64,000 bases of DNA from contig CATQJD010000139.1 in the NCBI GenBank assembly GCA_958298945.1, positions 1 to 64,000 of the forward strand. Direction: 5' to 3'. This DNA is from Atherix ibis. Lineage: Eukaryota > Arthropoda > Insecta > Diptera > Athericidae. Shown here piece after piece: positions 12,674-25,500 of the stretch. The first letter of the stretch is position 1. The number at the start of each line of letters is the position of its first letter. The notes under the pieces are model-generated. The model made no database searches, was not told the origin of the DNA, and worked only from the letters and a program-made list of their open reading frames with translations. Position numbers and translations under genes: made by a program.

Positions 12674-14655
12674 AGTAGTATATTTAAGAGGAATATGAAG
12701 TAGTATATTTAAGAGGAATTTGAAGTAGTATGTTTAAGAGGAATATGAAGTAGTATATTTAAGATGAAAATGAAGTAGTATATTTAAGAGGAATATGAAG
12801 TAGTATGTTTAAGAGGAATAGGAAGTAGTATATTTTGGAGGAATATGAAGTAGTATAGTTAAGAGAAATATGAAGTAGTATATTTAAGAGGAATATGAAG
12901 TAGTATGTTTAAAAAAAATATGAAATAGTATGTTTAAGAGGAATATGATGTAGTATGTTTAAGAGGAATATGAAGTTGTATGTTTAAGAGGAATATAAAG
13001 CAGTTTGCTTAAGAGGAATATGAAGTAGTATATTTAAGAAGAATATGAAGTAGTATATTTAAGAGGAATATGAAGTTGTATGTTTAAGAGGAATATGAAG
13101 TAGTATGTTTAAGAGGAATATGAAGTAGTATGTTTAAGAGGAATATGAAGTAGTATATTTAAGAGGATTATGAAGTAGTATATTTAAGAGGAATATGAAG
13201 TAGTATGTTTAAGAGGAATATGAAGTTGTATGTTTAAGAGGAATATGAAGTAATATGTTTAAGAGGAATATGAAGTATTATGTTTAAAAGGAATATGAAG
13301 TAGTATATTTAAGAGGAATATGAAGTAGTATATTTAAGAGGATTATGAAGTAATATATTTAAGAGGAGTATGAAGTAGTATGTTAAAGATGAATATGAAG
13401 TAGTATGTTTAAGAGGAATATGAAGTAGTATGTTTAAGAGGAATATGAAGTAGTATGTTTAAGAGGAATATGAAGTAGTATGTTTAAGAGGAATATGAAG
13501 TAGTATGTCTAAGAGGAATATGAAGTAGTATATTTAAGAGTAATATGAAGTAGTATGTTTAAGAGGAATATGAAGTAGTATATTTAAGAGAAATATGAAT
13601 TAGTATATTTAAGAGGAATATGAAGTAGAATATTTAAGAGGAATATGAAGTAGTATGTTTAAGAAGAATATGAAGTAGTATATTTAACATGAAAATGAAG
13701 TATTATATTTAAGAGGAATATGAAGTAGTATGTTTAAGAGGAATATGAAGTAGTATGTTTAAGAGGCATATGAAGTAGTATGCTTAAGAGGAATATGAAG
13801 TAGTATATTTAAGAGGAATATGAAGTAGTATATTTAAGAGGAATATGAAGTAGTATGTTTAAGAGGAATATGAAGTATTATGTTTAAGAGGAATATGAAG
13901 TAGCATGTTTAAGAGGACTATGAAGTAGTATATTTATAAGGAATATGAAGTAGTATATTTAAGAGGAATATGAAGTAGTATGCTTAAGAGGAATATGAAG
14001 TAGTATGTTTAAGAGGAATATGAAGTAGTGTGTTTAAGAGGAATATGAAGTAGTATGTTTAAGAGGAATATGAAGTAGTATATTTAAGAGGAATATGAAG
14101 TAGTATATTTAAGATCAATATGAAGTAATATATTTAAGAGGACTATGAAGTAGTATGTTTAAGATGAATATGAAGTAGTATGTTTAAGAGGAATATGAAG
14201 TAGAATGTTTCAGAGGAATATGAAGTAGTATGTTTAAGAGGAATATGAAGTAGTATGTTTAAGAGGAATATGAAGTAGTATGTCTAAGAGGAATATGAAG
14301 TTGTATATTTAAGAGTAATATGAAGTAGTATGTTTAAGAGGAATATGAAGTAGTATATTTAAGAGAAATATGAAGTAGTATATTTAAGAAGAATATGAAG
14401 TAGAATATTTAAGAGGAATATGAAGTAGTATGTTTAAGAGGAATATGATGTAGTATATTTAACATGAAAATGAAGTATTATATTTAAGAGGAATATGAAG
14501 TAGTATATTTAAGAGGAATATGAAGTAGTATATTTAAGAGGAATATGAAGTAGTACATTTAAGAGGAATATAAAGTGGTATGTTTAGGAGGAATATGAAG
14601 TAGTATGTTTAAGAGGAATATGAAGTAGTATGTATAAGAGGAATATGAAGTAGTA
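12674..14655 (+). repeat. Left higher-order block Q, copy 2
   Basis: Copy of 7,650-9,630 at an offset of 5,024 bp. Its right half has since been duplicated again as a 1,000-bp tandem pair (13,741-15,740), so the younger event overlies the older one. Confidence 0.8.
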
Positions 14656-14740
14656 TGTTTAAGAGGAATATGAAGAAGTATGTTATAGAGGAATATGAAG
14701 TAGTACGTTTAAGAGGAATATGAAGTAGTATGTTTAAGAG
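13741..14740 (+). repeat. 1,000-bp (40-monomer) tandem duplication, copy 1
   Basis: This matches the next 1,000 bp base for base apart from about six or seven substitutions seen by eye (for example 13,860 T versus 14,860 A, and GATCAAT near 14,113 versus GAGCAAT). The shared landmarks GGCATATG, TATTTATAAGG, AGAATGTTTCAGAGG, AAGTGGTATG and TGTATAAG fall exactly 1,000 bp apart. Confidence 0.9.
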
Positions 14741-15740
14741 GAATATGAAGTAGTATGTTTAAGAGGCATATGAAGTAGTATGCTTAAGAGGAATATGAAG
14801 TAGTATATTTAAGAGGAATATGAAGTAGTATATTTAAGAGGAATATGAAGTAGTATGTTAAAGAGGAATATGAAGTATTATGTTTAAGAGGAATATGAAG
14901 TAGCATGTTTAAGAGGACTATGAAGTAGTATATTTATAAGGAATATGAAGTAGTATATTTAAGAGGAATATGAAGTAGTATGCTTAAGAGGAATATGAAG
15001 TAGTATGTTTAAGAGGAATATGAAGTAGTGTGTTTAAGAGGAATATGAAGTAGTATGTTTAAGAGGAATATGAAGTAGTATATTTAAGAGGAATATGAAG
15101 TAGTATATTTAAGAGCAATATGAAGTAATATATTTAAGAGGAATATGAAGTAGTATGTTTAAGATGAATATGAAGTAGTATGTTTAAGAGGAATATGAAG
15201 TAGAATGTTTCAGAGGAATATGAAGTAGTATGTTTAAGAGGAATATGAAGTAGTATGTTTAAGAGGAATATGAAGTAGTATGTCTAAGAGGAATATGAAG
15301 TTGTATATTTAAGAGTAATATGAAGTAGAATGTTTAAGAGGAATATGAAGTAGTATATTTAAGAGAAATATGAAGTAGTATATTTAAGAAGAATATGAAG
15401 TAGAATATTTAAGAGGAATATGAAGTAGTATGTTTAAGAGGAATATGAAGTAGTATATTTAACATGAAAATGAAGTATTATATTTAAGAGGAATATGAAG
15501 TAGTATATTTAAGATGAATATGAAGTAGTATATTTAAGAGGAATATGAAGTAGTACATTTAAGAGGAATATAAAGTGGTATGTTTAGGAGGAATATGAAG
15601 TAGTATGTTTAAGAGGAATATGAAGTAGTATGTATAAGAGGAATATGAAGTAGTATGTTTAAGAGGAATATGAAGAAGTATGTTATAGAGGAATATGAAG
15701 TAGTACGTTTAAGAGGAATATGAAGTAGTATGTTTAAGAG
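14741..15740 (+). repeat. 1,000-bp (40-monomer) tandem duplication, copy 2
   Basis: Second copy, ending at the TACGTTTAAGAGG monomer near 15,705. Immediately after, the sequence departs (AGAATGTTT near 15,753 instead of the GGCATATG monomer). High identity and exact adjacency make this one of the younger events in the left half. Confidence 0.9.
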
Positions 15741-16499
15741 GAATATGAAGTAGAATGTTTAAGAGGAATATGAAGTAGTATGTTTAAGAGGAATATGAAG
15801 TAGTATGTTTAAGAGGAATATGAAGTAGTATGCTTAAGAGGAATAAGAAGAAGTATATTTAAGAGGAATATGAAGTAGTATAATTAAGATGAATATGAGG
15901 TAGAATGTTTAAGAGGAATATGAAGTAGTATATTTAAGATGAATATGAAGTAGTTTTTTAAGAGGAATATGAAGTAGTTTGTTTAGGAGGAATATGAAGT
16001 AGTATATTTAAGAGGAATATGCAGTAGTATATTTAAGAGGAATATGAAGTAGTATATTTAAGAGGAATATGAAGTAGTATGTTTAAGAGGAATATGAAGT
16101 AGTATGTTTAAGAGGAATATGAAGTAGTATATTTAAGAGGATTATGCAGTAGTATATTTAAGAGGAATATGAAGTAGTATATTTAAGAAGAATATGAAGT
16201 AGTATATTTAAGAGGAATATGAAGTAATATATTTAAGAGTAATATGAAGTAGTATGTTTAAGAGGAATATGAAGTATTATGTTTAAGAGGAATATGAAGT
16301 AGTATGTTTAAGAGGAATATGAAGTATTATATTTAAGATGAATATGAAGTAGTATGTTTAAGAGGAATATGAAGTAGTATGTTTAAGAGGAATATGAAGT
16401 ACTATGCTGAAGAGGAATATGAAGTATTATATTTAAGATGAAAATGAAAAAGTATATTTAAGAGGAATATTAAGTAGTATGTTTAAGAGGAATATGAAG
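15741..16499 (+). repeat. Satellite between Q duplication and P copy 3
   Basis: 25-bp monomers with one 24-bp unit at 15,949. It carries the GAATAAGAAGAAG, TATAATTAAGATG, AGTTTGTTTAGGAGG series, which returns near 20,914 and 21,814. Nothing other than satellite is present. Confidence 0.7.
15949..15972 (+). repeat. 24-bp monomer with a T6 run
   Basis: AGTAGTTTTTTAAG, probably from an AGTTTATTTAAG monomer (the form found at about 21,025 and 21,925) that lost one base in the T-rich stretch. Confidence 0.95.
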
Positions 16500-16810
16500 T
16501 AGTATGTTTGAGAGGAATATGAAGTAGTATGTTTAAGAGGAATATGAAGTAGTATGTTCAAGAGGAATATGAAGTAGTATATTAAAGAAGAATATCAAGT
16601 AGTATATTTAAGAGGAATATGAAGTAGTATATTTAAGAGGAATATGACGTAGTATGTTTAAGAGGAATATGAAGTAGTATATTTAAGATGAAAATTAAGT
16701 ATTATATTTAAGAGGAATATGATGTAGTATGTTTAAGAGGAATAGGAAGTAGTATATTTAGGAGGAATATGAAGTAGTATAGTTAAGAGGCATATGCAGT
16801 AGTATTATTA

Positions 16811-17860
16811 AGAGGAATGTGAAGTAGTATGTTTAAGAGGAATATGAAGTAGTATGTTTAAGAGAAATATGAAGCAGTATGCTTAAGAGAAATATGAAGT
16901 AGTATGTTTAAGAGGAATAGGAAGTAGTATGTTTAAGAGGAATATGAAGTAGTATGTTTAAGAGGAATATGAAGTAGTATGTTTAAGAAGAATATGAAGT
17001 AGTATGCTTAAGAGGAATATAAAGTAGTATATTTAAGAGGAATATGCAGTAGTATATTTAAGAGGAATATGAAGTAGTATGTTTAAGAGGAATATGAAGT
17101 AGTATGCTTAAGAGGAATATGAAGTAGTATGTTCAAGAGGAATATGAAGTAGTATATTAAAGAGGAATATGAAGTAGTATATTTAAGAGGAATATGAAGT
17201 AGTATGTTTAACAGGAATATTAAGTAGCATGTTTAAGAGGAATATGAAGTAGTATGTTTAAGAGGAATATGAAGTAGTATGTTTAAGAGGAATATGAAGT
17301 AGTATATTAAAGAGGAATATGAAGTAGTATATTTAAGAGGAATGTGAAGTAGTATGTTTAAGAGGAATATGAAGTAGTATGTTTAAGAGAAATATGAAGC
17401 AGTATGTTTAAGAGGAATATGAAGTAGTATGTTTAAGAGGAATAGGAAGTAGTATGTTTAAGAGGAATATGAAGTAGTATGTTTAAGAGGAATATGAAGT
17501 AGTATGTTTAAGAGGAATATGAAGTAGTATGCTTAAGAGGAATATAAAGTAGTATATTTAAGAGGAATATGCAGTAGTATATTTAAGAGGAATATGAAGT
17601 AGTATGTTTACGAGGAATATGAAGTAGTATGCTTAAGAGGAATATGAAGTAGTATGTTCAAGAGGAATATGAAGTAGTATATTAAAGAGGAATATGAAGT
17701 AGTATATTTAAGAGGAATATGAAGTAGTATGTTTAACAGGAATATTAAGTAGCATGTTTAAGAGGAATATGAAGTAGTATGTTTAAGAGGATATGAAGTA
17801 GTATGTTTAAGAGGAATATGAAGTAGTATATTAAAGAGGAATATGAAGTAGTATATTTAA
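16811..17860 (+). repeat. 525-bp (21-monomer) tandem duplication
   Basis: Copies run about 16,811-17,335 and 17,336-17,860. AATGTGAAG occurs at 16,816 and 17,341, and AACAGG at 17,210 and 17,735. The second copy has a private 24-bp monomer at 17,773, so that deletion postdates the duplication or occurred in one lineage. Confidence 0.8.
17773..17796 (+). repeat. 24-bp monomer (GGATATGA)
   Basis: One A is lost from GGAATATGA. No equivalent is seen in the sister 525-bp copy. Confidence 0.95.
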
Positions 17861-18424
17861 GAGGAATATGAAGTAATATATTTAAGAGGAGTATGAAGTA
17901 GTATGTTTAAGAGGAATATGAAGTAGCATGTTTAAGAGGAATATGAAGTAGTATGTTTAAGAGGAATATGAAGTAGTATGTTTAAGAAGAATATGAAGTA
18001 GTATATTTAAGAGGAATATGAAGTAGTATGTTTAAAAGAAATATGAAGTAGTATGTTTAAGAGGAATATGAAGTTGTATGTTTAAGAGGAATATGAAGTA
18101 GTATGTTTAAGAGGAATATTAAGTAGTATGTTTAAGAGGAATATGAAGTAGTATATTCAAGAGGAATATGAAGTAGTATATTTAAGAGGAATATGAAGTA
18201 TTATGTTTAAGAGGAATATGAACTAGTATATTTAAGAGGAATATCAAGTAGTATATTTAAGAGGAATATGAAGTAGTATATTTAAGAGGAATTTGAAGTA
18301 GTATGTTTAAGAGGAATATGAAGTAGTATATTGAAGATGAAAATGAAGTAGTATATTTAAGAGAAATATGAAGTAGTATGTTTAAGAGGAATAGGAAGTA
18401 GTATATTTAGGAGGAATATGAAGT

Positions 18425-19599
18425 AGTATAGTTAAGAGAAATATGAAGTAGTATATTTAAGAGGAATATGAAGTAGTATGTTTAAAAAAAATATGAAATA
18501 GTATGTTTAAGAGGAATATGATGTAGTATGTTTAAGAGGAATATGAAGTAGTATGTTTAAGAGGAATATAAAGTAGTTTGCTTAAGAGGAATATGAAGTA
18601 GTATATTTAAGAAGAATATGAAGTAGTATATTTAAAAGGAATATGAAGTTGTATGTTTAAGAGGAATATGAAGTAGTATGTTTAAGAGGAATATGAAGTA
18701 GTATGTTTAAGAGGAATATGAAGTAGTATATTTAAGAGGAATATGAAGTAGTATATTTAAGAGGAATATGAAGTAGTATGTTTAAGAGGAATATGAAGTT
18801 GTATGTTTAAGAGGAATATGAAGTAATATGTTTAAGAGGAATATGAAGTAGTGTGTTTAAAAGGAATATGAAGTAGTATATTTAAGAGGAATATGAAGTA
18901 GTATATTTAAGAGGATTATGAAGTAATATATTTAAGAGGAGTATGAAGTAGTATGTTTAAGATGAATATGAAGTAGTATGTTTAAGAGGAATATGAAGTA
19001 GTATGTTTAAGAGGAATATGAAGTAGTATGTTTAAGAGGAATATGAAGTAGTATGTTTAAGAGGAATATGAAGTAGTATGTCTAAGAGGAATATGAAGTA
19101 GTATATTTAAGAGTAATATGAAGTAGTATGTTTAAGAGGAATATGAAGTAGTATATTTAAGAGAAATATGAAGTAGTATATTTAAGAGGAATATGAAGTA
19201 GAATATTTAAGAGGAATATGAAGTAGTATGTTTAAGAAGAATATGAAGTAGTATATTTAACATGAAAATGAAGTATTATATTTAAGAGGAATATGAAGTA
19301 GTATGTTTAAGAGGAATATGAAGTAGTATGTTTAAGAGGCATATGAAGTAGTATGCTTAAGAGGAATATGAAGTAGTATATTTAAGAGGAATATGAAGTA
19401 GTATATTTAAGAGGAATATGAAGTAGTATGTTTAAGAGGAATATGAAGTAGTATGCTTAAGAGGAATATGAAGTAGTATGTTTAAGAGGAATATGAAGTA
19501 GTGTGTTTAAGAGGAATATGAAGTAGTATGTTTAAGAGGAATATGAAGTAGTATATTTAAGAGGAATATGAAGTAGTATATTTAAGAGCAATATGAAGT
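18425..19599 (+). repeat. 1,175-bp (47-monomer) tandem duplication, copy 1
   Basis: TATAGTTAAGAG recurs at 18,431 and 19,606, the A7 run TTTAAAAAAAATATG near 18,481 and 19,656, and AGTTTGCTTAAG at 18,578 and 19,753, all at exactly 1,175 bp. The block belongs to the Q family (7,981 and 13,005 carry the same TTGCTTAAG variant). Confidence 0.85.
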
Positions 19600-20670
19600 A
19601 GTATAGTTAAGAGAAATATGAAGTAGTATATTTAAGAGGAATATGAAGTAGTATGTTTAAAAAAAATATGAAATAGTATGTTTAAGAGGAATATGATGTA
19701 GTATGTTTAAGAGGAATATGAAGTAGTATGTTTAAGAGGAATATAAAGTAGTTTGCTTAAGAGGAATATGAAGTAGTATATTTAAGAAGAATATGAAGTA
19801 GTATATTTAAAAGGAATATGAAGTTGTATGTTTAAGAGGAATATGAAGTAGTATGTTTAAGAGGAATATGAAGTAGTATGTTTAAGAGGAATATGAAGTA
19901 GTATATTTAAGAGGAATATGAAGTAGTATATTTAAGAGGAATATGAAGTAGTATGTTTAAGAGGAATATGAAGTTGTATGTTTAAGAGGAATATGAAGTA
20001 ATATGTTTAAGAGGAATATGAAGTAGTATGTTTAAAAGGAATATGAAGTAGTATATTTAAGAGGAATATGAAGTAGTATATTTAAGAGAATTATGAAGTA
20101 ATATATTTAAGAGGAGTATGAAGTAGTATGTTTAAGATGAATATGAAGTAGTATGTTTAAGAGGAATATGAAGTAGTATGTTTAAGAGGAATATGAAGTA
20201 GTATGTTTAAGAGGAATATGAAGTAGTATGTTTAAGAGGAATATGAAGTAGTATGTCTAAGAGGAATATGAAGTAGTATATTTAAGAGTAATATGAAGTA
20301 GTATGTTTAAGAGGAATATGAAGTAGTATATTTAAGAGAAATATGAAGTAGTATATTTAAGAGGAATATGAAGTAGAATATTTAAGAGGAATATGAAGTA
20401 GTATGTTTAAGAAGAATATGAAGTAGTATATTTAACATGAAAATGAAGTATTATATTTAAGAGGAATATGAAGTAGTATGTTTAAGAGGAATATGAAGTA
20501 GTATGTTTAAGAGGCATATGAAGTAGTATGCTTAAGAGGAATATGAAGTAGTATATTTAAGAGGAATATGAAGTAGTATATTTAAGAGGAATATGAAGTA
20601 GTATGTTTAAGAGGAATATGAAGTAGTATGCTTAAGAGGAATATGAAGTAGTATGTTTAAGAGGAATATG
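19600..20670 (+). repeat. 1,175-bp duplication, copy 2 (about 1,070 bp retained)
   Basis: The match to copy 1 ends near 20,670, where copy 1 has the GTGTGTTTAAG monomer (19,501) and this copy instead re-enters an ATAAAGTAGTTTGCTTAAG monomer at about 20,690. That monomer lies 950 bp after its previous occurrence. Confidence 0.8.
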
Positions 20671-20880
20671 AAGTAGTATGTTTAAGAGGAATATAAAGTA
20701 GTTTGCTTAAGAGGAATATGAAGTAGTATATTTAAGAGGAATATGAAGTAGTATATTTAAGAGCAATATGAAGTAATATATTTAAGAGGAATATGAAGTA
20801 GTATGTTTAAGATGAATATGAAGTAGTATGTTTAAGAGGAATATGAAGTAGAATGTTTCAGAGGAATATGAAGTAGTATG

Positions 20881-22060
20881 TTTAAGAGGAATATGAAGTA
20901 GTATGCTTAAGAGGAATAAGAAGAAGTATATTTAAGAGGAATATGAAGTAGTATAATTAAGATGAATATGAGGTAGTATGTTTAAGAGGAATATGAAGTA
21001 GTATATTTAAGATGAATATGAAGTAGTTTATTTAAGAGGAATATGAAGTAGTTTGTTTAGGAGGAATATGAAGTAGTATATTTAAGAGGAATATGCAGTA
21101 GTATATTTAAGAGGAATATGAAGTAGTATATTAAAGAGGAATATGAAGTAGTATGTTTAAGAGGAATATGAAGTAGTATATTTAACATGAAAATGAAGTA
21201 TTATATTTAAGAGGAATATGAAGAAGTATATTTAAGAGGAATATGAAGTAGTATATTTAAGAGGAATATGAAGTAGAATATTTAAGAAGAATATGAAGTA
21301 GAATATTTAAGATGAATATGAAGTAGTATGTCTAAGAGGAATATGAAGTTGTATATTTAAGAGTAATATGAAGTAGTATGTTTAAGAGGAATATGAAGTA
21401 GTATATTTAAGAGAAATATGAAGTAGTATATTTAAGAAGAATATGAAGTAGAATATTTAAGAGGAATATGAAGTAGTATGTTTAAGAGGAATATGAAGTA
21501 GTATATTTAACATGAAAATGAAGTATTATATTTAAGAGGAATATGAAGAAGTATATTTAAGAGGAATATGAAGTAGTATATTTAAGAGGAATATGAAGTA
21601 GTACATTTAAGAGGAATATAAAGTGGTATGTTTAGGAGGAATATGAAGTAGTATGTTTAAGAGGAATATGAAGTAGTATGTATAAGAGGAATATGAAGTA
21701 GTATGTTTAAGAGGAATATGAAGAAGTATGTTATAGAGGAATATGAAGTAGTACGTTTAAGAGGAATATGAAGTAGTATGTTTAAGAGGAATATGAAGTA
21801 GTATGCTTAAGAGGAATAAGAAGAAGTATATTTAAGAGGAATATGAAGTAGTATAATTAAGATGAATATGAGGTAGTATGTTTAAGAGGAATATGAAGTA
21901 GTATATTTAAGATGAATATGAAGTAGTTTATTTAAGAGGAATATGAAGTAGTTTGTTTAGGAGGAATATGAAGTAGTATATTTAAGAGGAATATGCAGTA
22001 GTATATTTAAGAGGAATATGAAGTAGTATATTAAAGAGGAATATGAAGTAGTATGTTTAA
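20881..22060 (+). repeat. Pair of about 280-bp blocks 900 bp apart
   Basis: 20,881-21,160 and 21,781-22,060 share a run of distinctive variants: GAATAAGAAGAAG, TATAATTAAGATG, ATGAGGTAG, AGTTTATTTAAG, AGTTTGTTTAGGAGG and ATGCAGTAG. The stretch between them holds an AACATGAAAATGAAGTATT cassette repeated at 325 bp (21,184 and 21,509) and the AAGTGGTATG, TACGTTTAAG variants of the 1,000-bp block. Confidence 0.75.
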
Positions 22061-22146
22061 GAGGAATATGAAGTAGTATGTTTAAGAGGAATATGAAGTA
22101 GTATATTTAAGAGGATTATGCAATAGTATATTTAAGAGGAATATGA

Positions 22147-22170
22147 AGTACTATATTAAGAAGAATATGA
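22147..22170 (+). repeat. 24-bp monomer (TATATTAAG)
   Basis: One T lost from TATATTTAAG in a monomer that also reads AGTAC instead of AGTAG. No second copy was seen. Confidence 0.95.
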
Positions 22171-22235
22171 AGTAGTATATTTAAGAGGAATATGAAGTTA
22201 TATATTTAAGAGTAATATGAAGTAGTATGTTTAAG

Positions 22236-22535
22236 AGGAATATGAAGTAGTATGTTTAAGAGGAATATGAAGTAGTATGTTTAAGAAGAATATGAAGTAG
22301 TATATTTAAGAGGAATATGAAGTAGTATGTTTAAGAGAAATATGAAGTAGTATGTTTAAGAGGAATATGATGTTGTATGTTTAAGAGGAATATGAAGTAG
22401 TATGTTTAAGAGGAATATGAAGTAGTATGTTTAAGAAGAATATGAAGTAGTATATTTAAGAGGAATATGAAGTAGTATGTTTAAGAGAAATATGAAGTAG
22501 TATGTTTAAGAGGAATATGATGTTGTATGTTTAAG
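22236..22535 (+). repeat. 150-bp (6-monomer) tandem duplication
   Basis: The order AAGAAGAATATG, TATATTT, AGAGAAATATG, ATGATGTTGTATG occurs twice with the rare TGTTGTATG variant at 22,371 and 22,521, exactly 150 bp apart. Confidence 0.75.
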
Positions 22536-25500
22536 AGGAATATGAAGTAGTATGTTTAAGAGGAATATGAAGTAGTATGCTTAAGAGGAATATGAAGTAG
22601 TATGTTTAAGAGGAATATGAAGTAGTATATTTAAGAGGAATATGAAGTAGTATGTTTAAGAGGAATATGAAAAAGTATATTTAAGAGGAATATCAAGTAG
22701 TATATTTAAGAGGAATATGAAGTAGTATATTTAAGAGGAATTTGAAGTTGTATGTTTAAGAGGAATATGAAGTAGTATATTTAAGATGAAAATGAAGTAG
22801 TATATTTAAAAGGAATATGAAGTAGTATGTTTAAGAGGAATAGGAAGTAGTATATTTAGGAGGAATATGAAGTAGTATAGTTAAGAGGAATATGAAGTAG
22901 TATATTTAAGAGGAATATTAAGTAGTATGTTTAAGAGGAATATGAAGTAGTATGTTTAAGAGGAATATGAAGTAGTTTGTTTAAGAGGAATATGAAGTAG
23001 TATGTTCAAGAGGAATATGAAGTAGTATGTTTAAGAGGAATATGAAGTAGTATGTTTAAGAGGAATATGAAGTAGTATGTTTAAGAGAAATATAAAGTAG
23101 TATGCTTAAGAGGAATATGAAGTAGTATATTTAAGAGGAATATGAAGTAGTATATTTAAGAGGAATATGAAGTTGTATGTTTAAGAGGAATATGAAGTAG
23201 TATGTTTAAGAGGAATATGAAGTAGTATGTTTAAGAGGAATATGAAGTAGTATATTTAAGAGGAATATGAAGTAGTATATTTAAGAGGAATATGAAGTAG
23301 TATGTTTAAAAGGAATATGAAGTAATATGTTTAAGAGGAATATGAAGTAGTATGTTTAAGAGGAATATGAAGTAGTAGGTTTAAAAGGAATATGAAGTAG
23401 TATATTTAAGAGGAATATGAAGTAGTATATTTAAGTGGAATATGAAGTAATATATTTAAGAGGAGTATGAAGCAGTATGTTTAAGATGAATATGAAGTAG
23501 TATGTTTAAGAGGAATATGAAGTAGTATGTTTAAGAGGAATATGAAGTAGTATGTTTAAGAGGAATATGAAGTAGTATGTTTAAGAGGAATATGAAGTAG
23601 TATGTCTAAGAGGAATATGAAGTAGTATATTTAAGAGTAATATGAAGTAGTATGTTTAAGAGGAATATGAAATAGTATATTTAAGAGAAATATGAAGTAG
23701 TATATTTAAGAGGAATATGAAGTAGAATATTTAAGAGGAATATGAAGTAGTATGTTTAAGAGGAATATGAAGTAGTATATTTAACATGAAAATGAAGTAT
23801 TATATATAAGAGGAATATGAAGTAGTATGTTTAAGAGTAATATGAAGTAGTATATTTAAGATGAAAATGAAGTAGTATATTTAAGAGGAATGTGAAGTAG
23901 TATGTTTAAGAGCAATAGGAAGTAGTATATTTAGGAGGAATATGAAGTAGTATAGTTAAGAGAAATATGAAGTAGTATATTTAAGAGGAATATGAAGTAG
24001 TATGTTTAAGAGGAATATGAAGTAGTATGTTTAAGAGAAATATGAAGTAGTATGTTTAAAAGGATTATGAAGTAGTATGTTTAAGAGGAATATGAAGTAG
24101 TATGTTTAAGAGGAATATGATGTAGTATGTTTAAGAGGAATATGAAGTAGTATGTTTAAGAGTAATATGAAGTAGTTTGCTTAAGAGGAATATGAAGTAG
24201 TATATTTAAGAGGAATATGAAGTAGTATATTTAAGAGGAATATGAAGTAGTATATTTAAGAGGAATATGAAGTAGTATGTTAAAGAGGAATAGGAAGTAG
24301 TATATTTAGGAGGAATATGAAGTAGTATAGTTAAGAGGAATATGAAGTAGTATATTTAAGAGGAATATGAAATAGTATGTTTAAGAGGAATATGAAGTAG
24401 TATGTTTAAGAGGAATATGAAGTAGTATGTTTAAGAGGAATATAAAGTAGTATGTTTAAAAGGAATATGAAGTAGTATGTTTAAGAGGAATATGAAGTAG
24501 TATGTTTAAGAGGAATATGAAGAAGTAAGTTTAAGAGGAATATAAAGTAGTATGCTTAAGAGGTATATGAAGTAGTATATTTAAGAGGAATATGAAGTAG
24601 TATATTTAAGAGGAATATGAAGTTGTATGTTTAAGAGGAATATGAAGTAGTATGTTTAAGAGGAATATGAAGTAGTATGTTTAAGAGGAATATGAAGCAG
24701 TATATTTAAGAGGAATATGAAGTAGTATGTTAAAGAGGAATATGAAGTAGTATGTTTAAGAGGAATATGAAGTAGTATGTTTAAAAGGAATATGAAGTAG
24801 TATGTTTAAGAGGAATATGGAGTATTATGTTTAAGAGGAGTATGAAGTAGTATGCTTAAGAGGAATATGAAGTAGTATATTTAAGAGGAATATGAAGTAG
24901 TATATTTAAGAGGAATTTGAAGTAGTATGTTTAAGAGGAATATATAGTAGTATATATAAGATGAAAATGAAGTAGTATATTTAAGATGAACATGAAGTAG
25001 TATGTTTAAGAGGAATAGGAAGTAGTATATTTAGGAGGAATATGAAGTAGTATAGTTAAGAGGAATATGAAGTAGTATATTTAAGAGGAATATGAAGTAG
25101 TATGTTTAAGAGGAATATGAATTAGTATGTTTAAGAAGAATATGAAGTAGTATGTTTAAGAGGAATTTGAAGTAGTATGTTTAAGAGGAATATGAAGTAG
25201 TATGTTTAAGAGGAATATGAAGTAGTACATTTAAGAGGAATATAAAGTGGTATGTTTAGGAGGAATATGAAGTAGTATGTTTAAGAGGAATATGAAGTAG
25301 TATGTATAAGAGGAATATGAAGTAGTATGTTTAAGAGGAATATGAAGAAGTATGTTATAGAGGAATATGAAGTAGTATGTTTAAGAGGAATATGAAGTAG
25401 TATGTGTAAGATGAATATGAAGTAGAATGTTTAAGAGGAATATGAAGTAGTATGTTTAAGAGGAATATGAAGTAGTATATTTAAGAGGAATATGAAGTAG

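Larger units (their letters stand above)
16500..18424 (+). repeat. Left higher-order block P, partial copy 3
   Basis: This aligns with P copy 2 at 4,949 bp (198 monomers less 1): TTTGAGAGG at 11,561 and 16,510, AATTAAGTATT at 11,744 and 16,693, AACAGGAATATTAAG at 12,261 and 17,210. It contains an internal 21-monomer tandem duplication (16,811-17,860). Confidence 0.75.
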
